Below, one piece after another: positions 8,574 through 21,000 of a stretch of DNA of 64,000 nucleotides. Made by a program: the position numbers and the translations under genes. The first letter of the stretch is position 1. Each line of letters opens with the position of its first letter. Source of the stretch: Shimia thalassica (lineage in GTDB: Bacteria; Pseudomonadota; Alphaproteobacteria; Rhodobacterales; Rhodobacteraceae). The stretch is from the NCBI RefSeq assembly GCF_001458215.1, contig NZ_CYTW01000001.1, forward strand, positions 1-64,000. Direction: 5' to 3'. The notes under the pieces are model-generated. The model was given only the letters and a program-made list of their open reading frames with translations. It searched no databases and was not told the DNA's origin.

Positions 8574-10736
8574 GTGACCAAGGGCACTGGCGGTAAAGCC
8601 GCCTCTGCACAAGAGTGGGATTTTGCCCGTATTTCCGCGGACCCTTTGGTGCAGGCCATGGCAGTGTGCGCACGTTTGAATGGTCATGACATTGGCACCG
8701 AGGGCCTGTTGGCCGGGGTTGCTTTGCCGTCTGACGGACTGATGACACCGGCTTTGGCGGTCTCGACCCTCGAACAGCACGGGTTTCGCGCCCATCTGAC
8801 GAAACGAAAGCTGAGTGCTGTTCCGGATGGTCTTTTGCCGGCTGTTCTATTTATGCGAAACCGAGAAGCCTGTGTTCTGGTTGAGCGTCTGAATGACAGC
8901 TTCGTGGTTATCTGGCCGACGCGATCCGACGAACAAGTTGAAATATCGCGAGAAGACTTTCAGAAACTATATGCAGGCCATTTGCTGATCATGCGGCGGG
9001 ATATGCCGCGTACCACGCAAGAGGCCGAAGCCCCCAAAACGCCGCGTCACTGGTACTGGAGCGTCGCAGGGCAATACTGGCCCGAGTATTTTCAGGTCAT
9101 TCTGGCATCGGTTCTGGTGAATGTGCTTGGGCTCGCCGTTCCGATATTCACAATGAATGTCTATGACCGGGTTTTCCCCACGGCCGCGATAACCACGCTC
9201 TGGTCTTTGGTGGCGGCTGTCGGGGTCGCGCTTGTGTTTGATGCCATATTGAAATGGATCCGGTCATCCGTGGTCGACAACGTGGGCCGAAATGTTGATC
9301 AGGCCGTGTCGGCGTCGATCTTCCGGCATTTGTCGGATCTTGAGTTGCAACAAGCGATGCAACCGGCCGGCGCGCTGATCAATACGCTGAAAGACTATGA
9401 GCAGGTCCGCGATTTCTTCTCGTCACAAACGCTGGCCACGCTCACGGATCTTTGTTTCAGCTTTCTGTTCATTGCCGTTATTGCCTATCTTGGCGGGCCC
9501 TTGGCATACCCGCCGGCCATCGCACTGGTTGTGATCATCACGCTGGGAGTCCTCACCATGGTGCCCTTGCGCGGGGCCACAAATGCCTCTCGACAGTCTA
9601 CGGGCATCAAAAACGCGGTTGCGGTCGAGGCACTGACCGAGCTGGAAACGCTCAAATCCATCGCCGGACAGGGCCGGATGCAGGCGCGTTGGGAACAATA
9701 CGTCGCTGAAAGCGCACGCGTGAACGAGCGCAGCAAGAAGATCGCCACGTTCTCGACAACAGTGACCAGCTTTGTGCAGCAGGCCTCCAGCATCGGGATC
9801 GTCATCATTGGCGTTTATCTCGCATTCGAGGGAAGCCTGACGATGGGGGCCGTGATCGCCGCGATGATCCTTTCGGGGCGGGCCTTGGCACCCACGGCGT
9901 CTTTGGCATCCCTGTTCACACGGGCGAGTTTCGCCTTTTCGACCCTGCGCAGCCTGAACGCCCTGATGGAAAGCCCGTCTCAGAAACCTTCGAGCGGTGT
10001 CATTCTGAACGCTGGCATTGATCAGGGCGCGTATGATTTCAAAGATGTGTCGCTCGAATATCCGGGAACCTCGGTGCCGGCCCTGAAAGAGGTGTCCTTT
10101 TCGGCATCCGGATTGGAACGCATCGGCATCATCGGCCCTGTTGGCGCTGGTAAAACCAGTCTGGTGCGGTTGATGAGCGGGCTTTACCACCCGACGTCGG
10201 GGCTTGCCACGCTTGATAGTTTGAACATTGCGCAACTGGGAACGGCAACCTTGCGGCGCGATGTGCAACTGGTGACCCAGAATGCAGTTCTGTTTTCCGG
10301 AACACTTGCCGAAAACATCGCATTTGGAATGCCACAGGCCACCGTCGAAGATGTGTTGCGCGTGGCCCGCATGACAGGCGTTGATCAGTTGGCGGCTAAA
10401 AATCCGATGGGTTTTGCGATGCAGATCGCGGAACGCGGCGCAAACCTGTCCGGGGGGCAAAGGCAAATGATCGCCTTGGCGCGTGCTCTTTTGCCAAAAC
10501 CGCGGGTGCTCATTCTGGATGAGCCGACATCGTCGATGGACACAGCCACCGAACAGTTTTTTGTTGAAAGGCTGAAACGCATCTTGTCGCAACGCCCAAT
10601 GACGCTGGTTGTATCAACCCACCGGACAAGCCTTCTGGCGCTTGTTGACCGCATCATGGTGCTCGAGGACGGCCAACTCAAAATGGATGGCGCGCGGGAT
10701 ACGGTTCTGGCTTCATTGAAGGTCAAACAAAAATGA
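8574..10736 (+). CDS. Type I secretion ABC transporter (LapB-like), C39-like N-domain
   Basis: An exporter of 720 aa from the GTG at 8574. The first ~130 residues form a C39-like domain (DPLVQAMAVCARLNG, GLLAGVALPSDG) without the usual Cys-protease context, as in LapB-type exporters that bind but do not cut their substrate. A six-helix membrane domain (about 165-450) and an ATPase follow: Walker A GPVGAGKTS near 521, signature LSGGQRQ near 624, Walker B ILILDEP. No ribosome site precedes the GTG. A good one (AGGAG at 8505-8509) lies 7 bases before an in-frame ATT at 8517, which would add 19 residues. The stop overlaps the next gene by 4 bp. Confidence 0.93.
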   Translation: MTKGTGGKAASAQEWDFARISADPLVQAMAVCARLNGHDIGTEGLLAGVALPSDGLMTPALAVSTLEQHGFRAHLTKRKLSAVPDGLLPAVLFMRNREACVLVERLNDSFVVIWPTRSDEQVEISREDFQKLYAGHLLIMRRDMPRTTQEAEAPKTPRHWYWSVAGQYWPEYFQVILASVLVNVLGLAVPIFTMNVYDRVFPTAAITTLWSLVAAVGVALVFDAILKWIRSSVVDNVGRNVDQAVSASIFRHLSDLELQQAMQPAGALINTLKDYEQVRDFFSSQTLATLTDLCFSFLFIAVIAYLGGPLAYPPAIALVVIITLGVLTMVPLRGATNASRQSTGIKNAVAVEALTELETLKSIAGQGRMQARWEQYVAESARVNERSKKIATFSTTVTSFVQQASSIGIVIIGVYLAFEGSLTMGAVIAAMILSGRALAPTASLASLFTRASFAFSTLRSLNALMESPSQKPSSGVILNAGIDQGAYDFKDVSLEYPGTSVPALKEVSFSASGLERIGIIGPVGAGKTSLVRLMSGLYHPTSGLATLDSLNIAQLGTATLRRDVQLVTQNAVLFSGTLAENIAFGMPQATVEDVLRVARMTGVDQLAAKNPMGFAMQIAERGANLSGGQRQMIALARALLPKPRVLILDEPTSSMDTATEQFFVERLKRILSQRPMTLVVSTHRTSLLALVDRIMVLEDGQLKMDGARDTVLASLKVKQK

Positions 10737-12052
10737 GCAGGCAGGATTGGCAAATTCGCGAATTCGCCCAAGGCCAAGACGCGGCCCGTCTTGGACGGTC
10801 GGCACGTTCTTTGACACTGCTTTTGATTGCGCTGGTGACCCTTCTGGTGGCCGCGCTGGTTTGGGCCTCACAGGCCCGTATCGAAGAAGTGGCCCGCGCA
10901 CAGGGCAGGGTGGTGCCATCCGGCAAAGCCCGCGTTCTGGAAAGTCTTGAAGGCGGTATTATCCGGGACATTCTGGTGCGCGAAGGGGATGTCGTCCAAG
11001 CCGGTGATATCCTTGTGCGGATAGATGACACCGGGTCTTCTGCCTCTTTGGGCGAGTTGAAGGCACAGATGTATGCTCTGTCGATCAGGGGCATGCGCCT
11101 CGCGTCAGAACTGCGCGGAGATGAGGTGCTGACGTTCGAGAACACGACTGTTGATCCCGAAAGCGCAGAAGCTCTTCGAGAGATCGCCATTTTTGACAGC
11201 AGGCTGGCAAGCTATTTCGGTCAGCGGGCCGTTCTCGAGGCGCAGCTGAACCAACGCCAGAGAGAAATCGAAGAGACAGAAGGTAATCTGACCCGCGTGG
11301 CAGAAGGCATCGCGCTACTTCAGGAAGAAATTGACCTGAAAAACGCCAGCGGCGTTGTCCCGCGTGCGCAGATCATCCCGATCGAACGTGAACTGTCCGC
11401 GCGTCGTCAGGAAGAAGACGCGCTTGCCAGCCGTAGGGAACAGGCACGTGCGGCCCTGCGCGAAGCAGAGGCCCGTCTGGAAGAACTCAGGTTGCAGCGG
11501 CGCGCCGAAATCAGTCTGGAACGCTCTGACACGCTGAACCAGATCAGCGTGATCGAAGAAAGCATCAAAAGCGCGAGTGACGTTGTTTCGCGCGCCGATT
11601 TGCGCGCGCCCGTGACAGGCATTGTGTCGGTCCTGAATGTGCACACAATCGGTTCTGTTATCGCGCCGGGCGAAGAACTTTTGCAGATCGTTCCACAGGA
11701 AGACCGCTTGCAGGTCGAAGGCCGCATCAGGCCCGAAGATGTGGCGTTTGTGTATGCCGGTCTTCCCGCAAGCGTAAAGCTGACATCCTTTGATTTCACG
11801 ATCTACGGGGCGTTGGCGGGGCGTGTCATGCGCGTCGGGGCCGATGCGCAACAGGACGAGGCCACCGGCGAAATCTATTTCCCGATCATTGTCGAAACAG
11901 ACAGTAACGTTTTGACACGCGGCGACGAAAATCACGAAATCCGTCCGGGCATGGTGGCATCTCTGGACATCCAGACCGGTGAGCGGACCGTTCTGGATTA
12001 CCTGCTCAAGCCGTTCCGAAAAGCCCGGCTGGAAGCTTTGCGGGAACGGTAA
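10733..12052 (+). CDS. HlyD-type membrane fusion adaptor (LapC-like), 439 aa
   Basis: The periplasmic adaptor of the type I exporter. It has one N-terminal transmembrane helix (about 25-45), a lipoyl half near 60-100 (VVPSGKARVLESLEGGIIRDI, EGDVVQAGDILVRI), a long coiled coil (about 150-260) and the second lipoyl half with RADLRAPVTGIVSVLNVHTIG. The C-terminal DIQTGERTVLDYLLKPF is characteristic of HlyD-family adaptors. ATG overlaps the ABC gene stop (ATGA), so they are translationally coupled. It converges on the adhesin gene. Confidence 0.94.
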   Translation: MSRQDWQIREFAQGQDAARLGRSARSLTLLLIALVTLLVAALVWASQARIEEVARAQGRVVPSGKARVLESLEGGIIRDILVREGDVVQAGDILVRIDDTGSSASLGELKAQMYALSIRGMRLASELRGDEVLTFENTTVDPESAEALREIAIFDSRLASYFGQRAVLEAQLNQRQREIEETEGNLTRVAEGIALLQEEIDLKNASGVVPRAQIIPIERELSARRQEEDALASRREQARAALREAEARLEELRLQRRAEISLERSDTLNQISVIEESIKSASDVVSRADLRAPVTGIVSVLNVHTIGSVIAPGEELLQIVPQEDRLQVEGRIRPEDVAFVYAGLPASVKLTSFDFTIYGALAGRVMRVGADAQQDEATGEIYFPIIVETDSNVLTRGDENHEIRPGMVASLDIQTGERTVLDYLLKPFRKARLEALRER

Positions 12053-12069
12053 AGCAGGTTTGGAAACCC

Positions 12070-15000
12070 CTAGATAATAGCGGTTTCCTGTGCGCCACTG
12101 GCATTCGCGAAAATGACCTCGACCTCGTCTGCAAATCCGCCTGATCCGGTTTCTACCGTTGCCGCAAGAGACCCGTCCACAGTCAATTCGCCTGTGGCGT
12201 TATCATAGCCGACATGGTCATCCAGGTTTTCACCCAGGTTCAGTGCAACAACTGCCGTGAGATCAATCTGGTCGACACCGGTCGGGAACAGCAGTCCAAC
12301 GGGTTCTTCGAAATCAACAATGAGGTCTGCGGAGCCTAGATCGGTGATGGTAAACACATCTGTTCCGGCTCCACCTTCCAGCGTATCGGAACCGGCGCCG
12401 CCAATCAGAATGTCGTTTCCGCTGCTGCCAATCGCCCAATCATCGTCGTCGCCAAGATCAATGGTGAAATCGCGGCTTGAGGCGCTGAGATCGACAAAGT
12501 CGGACCCGCCTTGCATCTCGAAACCATCAATCTCGGTATAGGGCGTTGCAAGGCTGAGAACGACAGCATCATCGCCGCTGGTGCCGCGCGCAATATCATT
12601 GCCCCCTGTGGCACCCGTCACATCATCCATAAGATCACGGGTTACCCCGTCCGGGCCGGTATGTGTGCCGTCGGCCACCATTTGAAGCGTGTCGATATCC
12701 AGATTGGCCGTCGCGGTGGATCGTGCTGGACCCGGACCACTGTCGACAACATCGTAGGTCAGGGTAGGGGTGCCGATATAGGCGGCTGGCACGTTGACGA
12801 AAACCGTGGTGCCGATCACCGTCAGACCCACCAGAGGATCATCCGAAGTCACGTTTTCAACGGTCAAAGGAAGATCAGGATCCGTCGCGTTCGCCAGTAG
12901 ATCCGCAAAGGAAATCGCGAACAACGCATCTGTCGAGGTGATGTCCACGGGGCCGCTGATATCCGGTTGATCGTTGATCGCCACAAGGAAGGTATCGGAT
13001 GCGCCAGTGCCATGGTTGGTGGACACCGTGATTGTGCCTTCAAGAACACCCGCAAAGTCACCCGGAACTGTGATCGACAATGCGGCGACAAGAGCCGCGA
13101 AATCGGTCGGTGACGTGGCCCCGCGTGTTAGTGTCAAACGGTCTCCGGCAAGGGTGCCTGCAGACGCGGTTGTGCCCGCAGGAAGCGGATCGTCAAACTG
13201 GACAATCACTTCTTCAAGGGTTTCTGACGGGGTGGTCTGCACATCCGTGACCATGGCGTCGATCCCAAAGTCGACCACAATGGGTGTTCCGGTTTGCGGT
13301 GCGGTATCCGGTTGAACATCGACAGTCACGGTCAAGTCCAGCTCGCCATCAACGGCGATTGTGAACACACCGCTTTCATCGCCGCCTTCGTTTGTGGTGA
13401 CGTTGATGGTGCCGTTAAGCGGCGTACCGTTTGTGGCATAGTCCTGCGGGAACAACAGGGTAAGCTGTTGGAAGTCGGCCAAGCTTCCCGAGAACACAAG
13501 ATCTCCGGTCACTGGTACAATGGGGCCAGCAGCCACCTGATAGGCCATTCCCTCTGAAACACCCACAAGAGTGTAGGTCACGTTGTCTACAATTTCGGAC
13601 CCGTCGGTATCCGTCACCTGTATGTCAAAATCGCCTGCCGGATCATGCGTGACTGTGGCGTCTGTTTCATCAAGTTCGACATCCGGATCAAGAACGCTGA
13701 ACACAAGGTCAGGGGCAACGGCGATATCAAGATCAAGGGTCTCGGTTGGGGAACGTTCCGTATCGGTGAAAAGGCCATCCGCATCTGTTGTGATGGCAGT
13801 TACGTCAAGCGAGGTCATGCCCCCGAAGTCAGGCGGCGCAAGGAACGTCACCACCCCGTTTGGAGCAAATCCGAGATTGACCGACGGCGTGATGGTCGGC
13901 GCAGGCGACGAATCCAGTGTCACGATGCCGTTGACGACGGGTTGCTCGACCCCGTCCAGGAAGATTTTGCCACCGTCCGGAACCACAATTTCAAAGCTTA
14001 TCGTTTCATGCGGGTCAGGTGTTTCACCGCTCAGGGTGAGCGTAAACACATCGCCAGAGTCTTCGGTACCCTTTACGGGATCGATGCTTGCCGTCAGAAC
14101 CGGTTCATCCGCATCGGGCCGTATTCTCAGAATGAAATCCTGCGTGCCCGTTGCTTCGTCCGAGTTGGCCAGTTCAAGCGTGTTCACCGCCAACGTCAGG
14201 GGGATTTCACTTGGGATGGTCGGATCAAGTGAGTCCGGCGTACGGCCATGAATCGCGGTCAGCTGAATTGACACCAGAGGATAGGCCGATTCCGAAATCG
14301 TGTAGCTGCCATCACCGTTATCGATAAATCCGTTGTTCGACGGGCCGGTGACGTTCAAATAGTCAGGAACACCTGACAGCACGATCGCGATTGTTTCAGA
14401 CCCGTCTTGGTCGGGTGATCCGGCGTCAAGAAGCTGGCTAAGGTTTAGCGGAATGTCTTCGATTGCCGTAATGACAGGTGTTGCACCGGATGTATCCACA
14501 AACGGCTGGCCTGTATCGGGATCGATAATGGTCTCGTCGAAGTTGAAGAATGGAACATCGGCGACGGGAATGACGTTCAAGGTCTGTGTTATGGTTGTTG
14601 CCGCAGTCGTGTTGTCGATGTCTTCAGAGCTTGCGGTAACGCGCACGGTCAAAGGGCCGCTATAGTGTTCGGCGGCACTGAGGGAAAGACCATCGACGTC
14701 GGCATAGTTCACTTCGTACCGAACAAACCCGCCTCCTATGTCCGTACCTGTCAGCGGATCACCATTCGAGTCCAGCAGTTGGCCGCCGTTGGTGGACTCC
14801 ACGTCGATCTGTACCGTTCCGGAAGGCCGCTCACCCCCATCCGGGCTGCTGATTTGAAGACCAAGGTCAAGCGTGGTGTCTTCGTCAAATGATCGTCCAC
14901 CCAGCACGATGGTGGGTTGATCCACAATCGGGTTGATCGTGAGATTGAACGTGCTGGCTGCCGAGGTCGAGGTTCCACAGGTCAGGTTGTTCAGGATCAT

Positions 15001-18000
15001 TGAATATTCGAGGGAATCCAGCCCGTCATAGGGATCTTCATCGCCAAAGGTCTCTGACGGTGCGAAGGGGTTCGTCGGGCTTGATTCATGTTCTGGTGGG
15101 GTAAACAGAAGCTTCCCTTCGGTCTGTGTCGGATCGTTAGGGTCCACTCCCAAAACAGAAAGGTCGACCACCCAAAGCCCCGTGACCGGATCAAACAAAA
15201 CACCACCGGGTGGATCTGTCGCAAGAGATGCGCCCGGAGGCAGTTCAATGCCCAGTCCGAAATCGCCGGTAACGCCGTTTGGCAGGTTCACCAGGTCGTC
15301 AATCGAGTCATAGAACGGAGGCTGCGGTGTGATCGACACCGTCAGTTCAATCACCGTGTCTTCATCGCCGCTGCCAATGAGTTCAAGAATGGGAAGCGGC
15401 AAATCCTGTTCGGGTTCGCAAGGCAGACCGCCATTGCCGTCAGCAGGAACAACAACAACAGTGAAGTCCATCGGAACCACTGCACCACCCGGCAATGCGT
15501 TGATAAGGTCCAAGACCTCTTCGGGGGTGCCGATGAGCCCATCCAGCGGCTGATCGTCTTCCACGACAATGGCGTGAAGCGTCATGTCGTAATAGGTCAC
15601 TTCGGTCACATTGGTGGGCACGAATTCCAGGGTGGCAAGCTGCTGTGCCGTGACGACAAAGGATTCACCGGACGAGTCGACCGGAGTAGCCCCCAGGAAT
15701 GAAACGCTCGGATCGACCCCTGTGATCAGATAATAGAGTGTTTCCGAGCCATCGAATTGACCGGTTCCGAATGTGATTTCGGTCATGGCGCCAGAGATGG
15801 GGTCGGCGGCTCTGAAAAGGTTGTTCGGCGCGATAAGCCCCGATCTCAGAATGACGTCCCGCAGCTGTGAATCCAGGAAGAACGGACCGGTATCAAAGCC
15901 TGCGTATCCATAAACGCGATCCGCGTTGGCAACGCCGTCCACAATTTCCGTAGGCCGGAACGTGTCGTCAATCTCGTCGTCTGTGATCGTCGACAGGGGA
16001 TCATCGGTCGGGTCAGGATTTTGCAGCGTCAAAATTGGATCATCGGCAATGCCGACGACATCAATCGTGACTGTACCGGTCGCAAGCTGGACCTGCGTGA
16101 TGTCAATTGTCTCGTAGTAGAGGACCGTTACATCAAATTCGATGGTTTCATTGCTGTCAGTGCCAGGAAGCACCCAAAGTTCTGCCGCTTGCACGGGTGT
16201 CAGACGGATTTCGCCATTGCTATCGACGGGGACTGCGTTGATGTAATCGCCGGGAGAGCTTGAGTTCGCGATGGGTTGCCCCAAGAAGAACGTCGGAACG
16301 CGCCCGAAAGAGTCCGGAACGACATTTGAAATCACCAGTTCGCCCAGAATGTCCTCTGGCGACCCCGGTGAATTGTTGAGGTTGTCGATGATATTGCCGT
16401 CGATTGGCGTGGCGATTGCGGTGTCTTCGGTGCCTCCAAAGCTTTCGGATGGATCGCCACCATCGATGACGGGATCAATATGAAGAATTTCATTCAACGT
16501 GGTGACACGTGTGCCACCGCCATCGCTTTCGGTTGTGACCACATCGATCTGCAGAGGGTAATCCCCCGCATAGTGGGTTGGGATGCCGCGTAGTTCTGCC
16601 GTCAGCCATGCACCGTTTTCCAAGCTCCATGAGTTGAATCCCGGTGGTTGATTGACGTCCGTCAGCAGTGCGGGCACTTTTTCGCCCCCGGGATCATTCG
16701 GGTCCGTGACATAGACCGTGACGCCTGCGGGTACCTGGCGCATGACCACGGCCGTGACCGTCTCTGATCCGTCTGTATCAAGAATGGTTGGCTCAAACGG
16801 GATTTGCCAGACGCCTCCGGCCGCATCAATCGTCCCTTCATTGCCAACGGGGCCGTTCAGAATGACAGCGATGTTGTTGACGGGATCGACATCGACATCG
16901 AATGTCGCGTCGGCGTCATCGGTGCGCACCTCGTCGGTGTTGTCATCAGAGACCGTGACCTCGATTATCAGGTCCGCGCCGAAGAAATCGCCGAGGGCGG
17001 TAAAGGAATCTCCGTTTTGTCTGTCGACATCATAGTCTTCGTACAAGGAGGGTCTGAGTTGCAAAGAGGCCTCGAACGATGTGACATCAGGAACAAACGT
17101 GATGGTCAGCGTTCCCGAGTTTTCATCATAGGAGGCACTGTCAACCAGATCATATTCGGACTGCTCGAGCGGCAATCCTCCGTCCGGATCAAAGAAGGCG
17201 GATTGCAAAACGTCAGTGCCGCTCAGATGATCCGCGATCCAGTCCGTCGGGACATTCGAAATCACAATTGTTTCGATCTGTTCCGAGCCGTCCGTGTCGG
17301 GCGTGCAGGCATCGAGGCCGACATAAAGATCGACCTGTCCCGGACCGCTGCCATCTGACGTGCTTTCGAGCAATGTCAGGATTTCATCACCGCTGACAGA
17401 TCCGTTTTCGACGGTCGCGTGAACGATCATCGGGCTATCATCTGCCACGTCACCGGCGTCACGTACAAAGACAGAAGCGGTCAACTCGGCTTCGACACGG
17501 GGGCGGACCGTTTGCACGATCTGGAAGGTCGAGGTGCCTGGATTGTCGCCGGGGTCAAGCTCGACGTCACCTGTTGTGGTTTCGCTCCATGCCAGCGTGC
17601 CATCCAACGTCAGCACTCCACTGAAGTGTTGGGGCACTTCGATGCGCAGGTCTTCGATTGCAGCTGTGAAATCCGCGCCGCTTGTTCCGGGCAAAGGTGT
17701 GATGGTGTAATCGACACTATCGGGTGTTGATCCCGTTTGCGTGATCTGAACCAGCTTGGACAATCCGTTGTTGCGCACCTCGAGAAGCAAATCAGAGGCG
17801 TGCGACGGATCGAAATTGTCACTTTCCGTTTCGACAGAAATGCTCAGAGTCAGGCTTTGCAAGACTTCCGAACCGTCGGTGTCCTGAAGTGCAACATCGG
17901 TTAGGGCGATGTTCATGCGGCGCGCACCATCTGTGTTCTCTTGAACGCGTGTATCTGCCACGTTGAAGTCCAAATCATCGACGATGGCGTCAACGTCGAT

Positions 18001-21000
18001 GTCGAGATCATCTTGCGCGGTCTGGGTGTCAGAGGGCAGGCCCGCGGCGCTGTCGACCGAGGTTACAGTTGTCACAAGGTCGTTGCCAACAATGGTTTCC
18101 ACATCGCGATCGTCATCCGCCAGAGGCGTTATCCGAAGCGCGCCAATAAACTCCTGAACGTTGCCATTCAGTGTAATTGTAAGTGTCGTTCCATTGATGG
18201 TCGCAGACGAGATAGATGCAGCACCCTGTTCGAACAGGGCAAGATCAACTGCGCCATTGGTGTTTGGAATCCACCCGTCTGGCACGTGCTCCACGACAAT
18301 TGTCGTCAGCTGCTCTGATCCATCCCGATCAGGTGTCTGCGCGTCGAACGTCATCAGGAACGATGTATCTTCGTCCACGATAAAGTTGTCCGCGGTGATC
18401 ATGTCGACATTTGCCGGTGTCGCATCAACCGACACAACCAATGTCGGCTCGGAAACCGGCGTGACGTTCAGGGCAAAGCTCTCTGACGTGCCTGCGGCTG
18501 TGCCCTCGTCGGTTTGCACGGTGACATTGATATCGATAATGCCCGAGAAGTGCTCGGGGAAAGAGACAACCCCAAGCGCCTGAAGCTCGGTCAATGTGCC
18601 GGTCCACGTTGCCGTCGGGCCGTTCACAATGACCCCACCGGTCAATTCGGTGTCTCCAGTGGGCAGGTCTACAAAATCAACGGTGATGGCGGTGATGATT
18701 TCGGATCCGTCAATATCCGTGACAGCCGTGTCGAGGTTGAAGGGAATGAAGGTTCCCAAATCTTCGATCACGGTGATGTCCTGGGCCGTTATGACAACAT
18801 CCTGCTCCGACGCCACGGTGATAACAAAGGCTTGGGTCTCGATCCCGTCTGTGCCATCAACATCTGTTTCGCCTGCAAGCAGCGCTTCGTCCGTGGTGAA
18901 TGTCGCGCTGCCGGTAATGTCTGTGGTTGTTGAGAAGTCTGCTGGAAGACGCAGGATCAGGTCGGCGTATTGTGCGTAGCTGAGGCTTGTGAGACCAAAA
19001 GTAGGGCCATCAGGGACAGCCGTGAACGACGCGCCGCCATCGGTCGAATACAAAGACCCGGTTGGCAGGCCGGACACGGATATATCGACACTTGCGACAG
19101 TTTCAGACCCGTCTGCATCCGATCCGGCTGCCGCTACGGCATCTACCAGATGCACATCCAGCGGTGTGTCCGTGGTGGTGTCTTCGTCAGAATCTCCGGG
19201 GGCATCGTTTTCAGTCAGGTCCAGTCGTCCCGGACCGCTGAGTGCAACGTCGCCCTCGGCATCAACCGTGACCGTCAGCTCTCCGCGTCCGGCACCGCCC
19301 TCGTTTGTGATTGCAAACACGTTACCAATCAGCGATGTGGCCGGATTTTCGGTCGAGAAATCTGCTGGCAACTCGATAACCAGACCATTGTACTCGGCCA
19401 GTGTGCCCACAAACTGAAGCGTTGAACTGGTATCTGTAAAGTTTGTGCCGCCATCTGTTGCATAACGTGTTCCGGTCGGCAGGGCGTTGAAAATCACGGC
19501 AACCTGCGAAATCGACTCGGACCCGTCAATGTCTGTCGCGACCGGCATGATTTGATCTGCCGGACGGAATTGGATGGCTGCGTCGGTTTCTTCCAGCGCA
19601 AAACTACCGTCATTGATCGTCATGTCACCTTCTTCGGTGACGGTTATGGGGATGTTCTCGGACACAGTGCCTTCATTTGTCGTAACCGTAATGGTCGCAA
19701 ACAGGTCTTGTTGCGGAGACGTTGTTGAATAGTCCCGCGGGAAAAGGATGGTGGCGTCCGTCGCGATCGCTCCGGTGCCGTTGAAGATGTACAGGAAGTC
19801 GGAGGTGCCGTCTCCGTTATCGGTAAATATGCCGATGGGGTTCCCGCCGCCATCAATCACTTGTGTGCCGGCGGGAATGCCATCCAGATCGAAGGTGAGG
19901 TTTTGGATCGTTTCGCCGGGTCCGACGATTACATCAATGAAGTCGGACAGCAGAACCGAAACCGTGTCATCGGTTTCATCGGTGATGACTTCTCCGTCGA
20001 TAATGATGTCCGGAGTTGGGGAAACAATCACGGCTTGCACCGTGTTCTGAACGCCTTCCGGCGTGGTGACCGTAATCAGGTTCAGAATTTCGCCGTGGTA
20101 ATTCGGCGGCAAAGACAGAACAAGCGCGTTTGCCTCTGCAACGCTTCCTGTCCAATTTGATCCGCTCAGCACGCCGCCATTCACACCTGTCCCTGCGGGT
20201 ATGCCAAAGAATTCTATGGCGACCTGCGCTGCAAACCGGGGATCACTTGTATCAGCCGTTTCCGACCCGTCCTGATCTGTAATGCTCACGTCAATGCCAA
20301 GATCGACATCGACACCCAAGTCCGGATCGCCAGTGTTCCCGTCATCTTCCTGTGCATTCACGCGAAGTGGGGCTGTGAGGGAAATATCGGCCTCAAAGCC
20401 TATTTCGACAATTCGGGTTGCAGTGGCGGTGCCGTCGTTTGCCGTATCGGTGCCCCGATCCTGATCTTCGTCCGTTTGGACATCAAGTGAGAACGTCAAG
20501 GCCTGTGTGGTGGAACCATCTGTCAGATCCGCGCGGTTGGCGGTCGAGAAATCGGCAGGCAGCGTCAAGTTGAACGTCGCATAGGCCGCGGAAATGTCTG
20601 CCACAGTTGCGGACAGCATGGTCAGGGTCAGGGTGCTGGACCCCGTGGCCTGATCCGTTGCGAAATCAAGGATCGCCCCTGTTGGGACGGTGATGTTCAA
20701 CGACCCTTCGTTTGAACCTGCGGGCAACCCTTCGATCGTCAGAACGAGCGTTTCAAGGTTTTCGGACCCATCAAGATCTGTTGTTGCGGGCCGCAGCAAA
20801 TCCGACGGCGTAATCACCGTGCTGGCATCCGTCTCGTCAGGGATGGTATCCGGCAGGGTGTCGTCAATCTCGACGTCCCCTTCCGGTGTAATCCGCAGCA
20901 CAACAGGGGAGCTGTCGCCAGAAGCGTCCTCTGACGAGGTGGCAGACAGAGTACCATTCAGGACAAGCCCGTCCGACGCGGGGCTCTCCGTCGAATAGTC

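Noticed and set aside
9423-10592. Leftward open frame of 389 codons opposite the ABC exporter
   Set aside because: Shadow of the exporter gene; His/Arg/Gln-rich with no domain.
12062-12088. Hairpin GGAAACC/GGTTTCC at the adhesin 3' end
   Set aside because: The 7-bp stem overlaps the stop codon and has no T run on either strand; too weak to call as a terminator.
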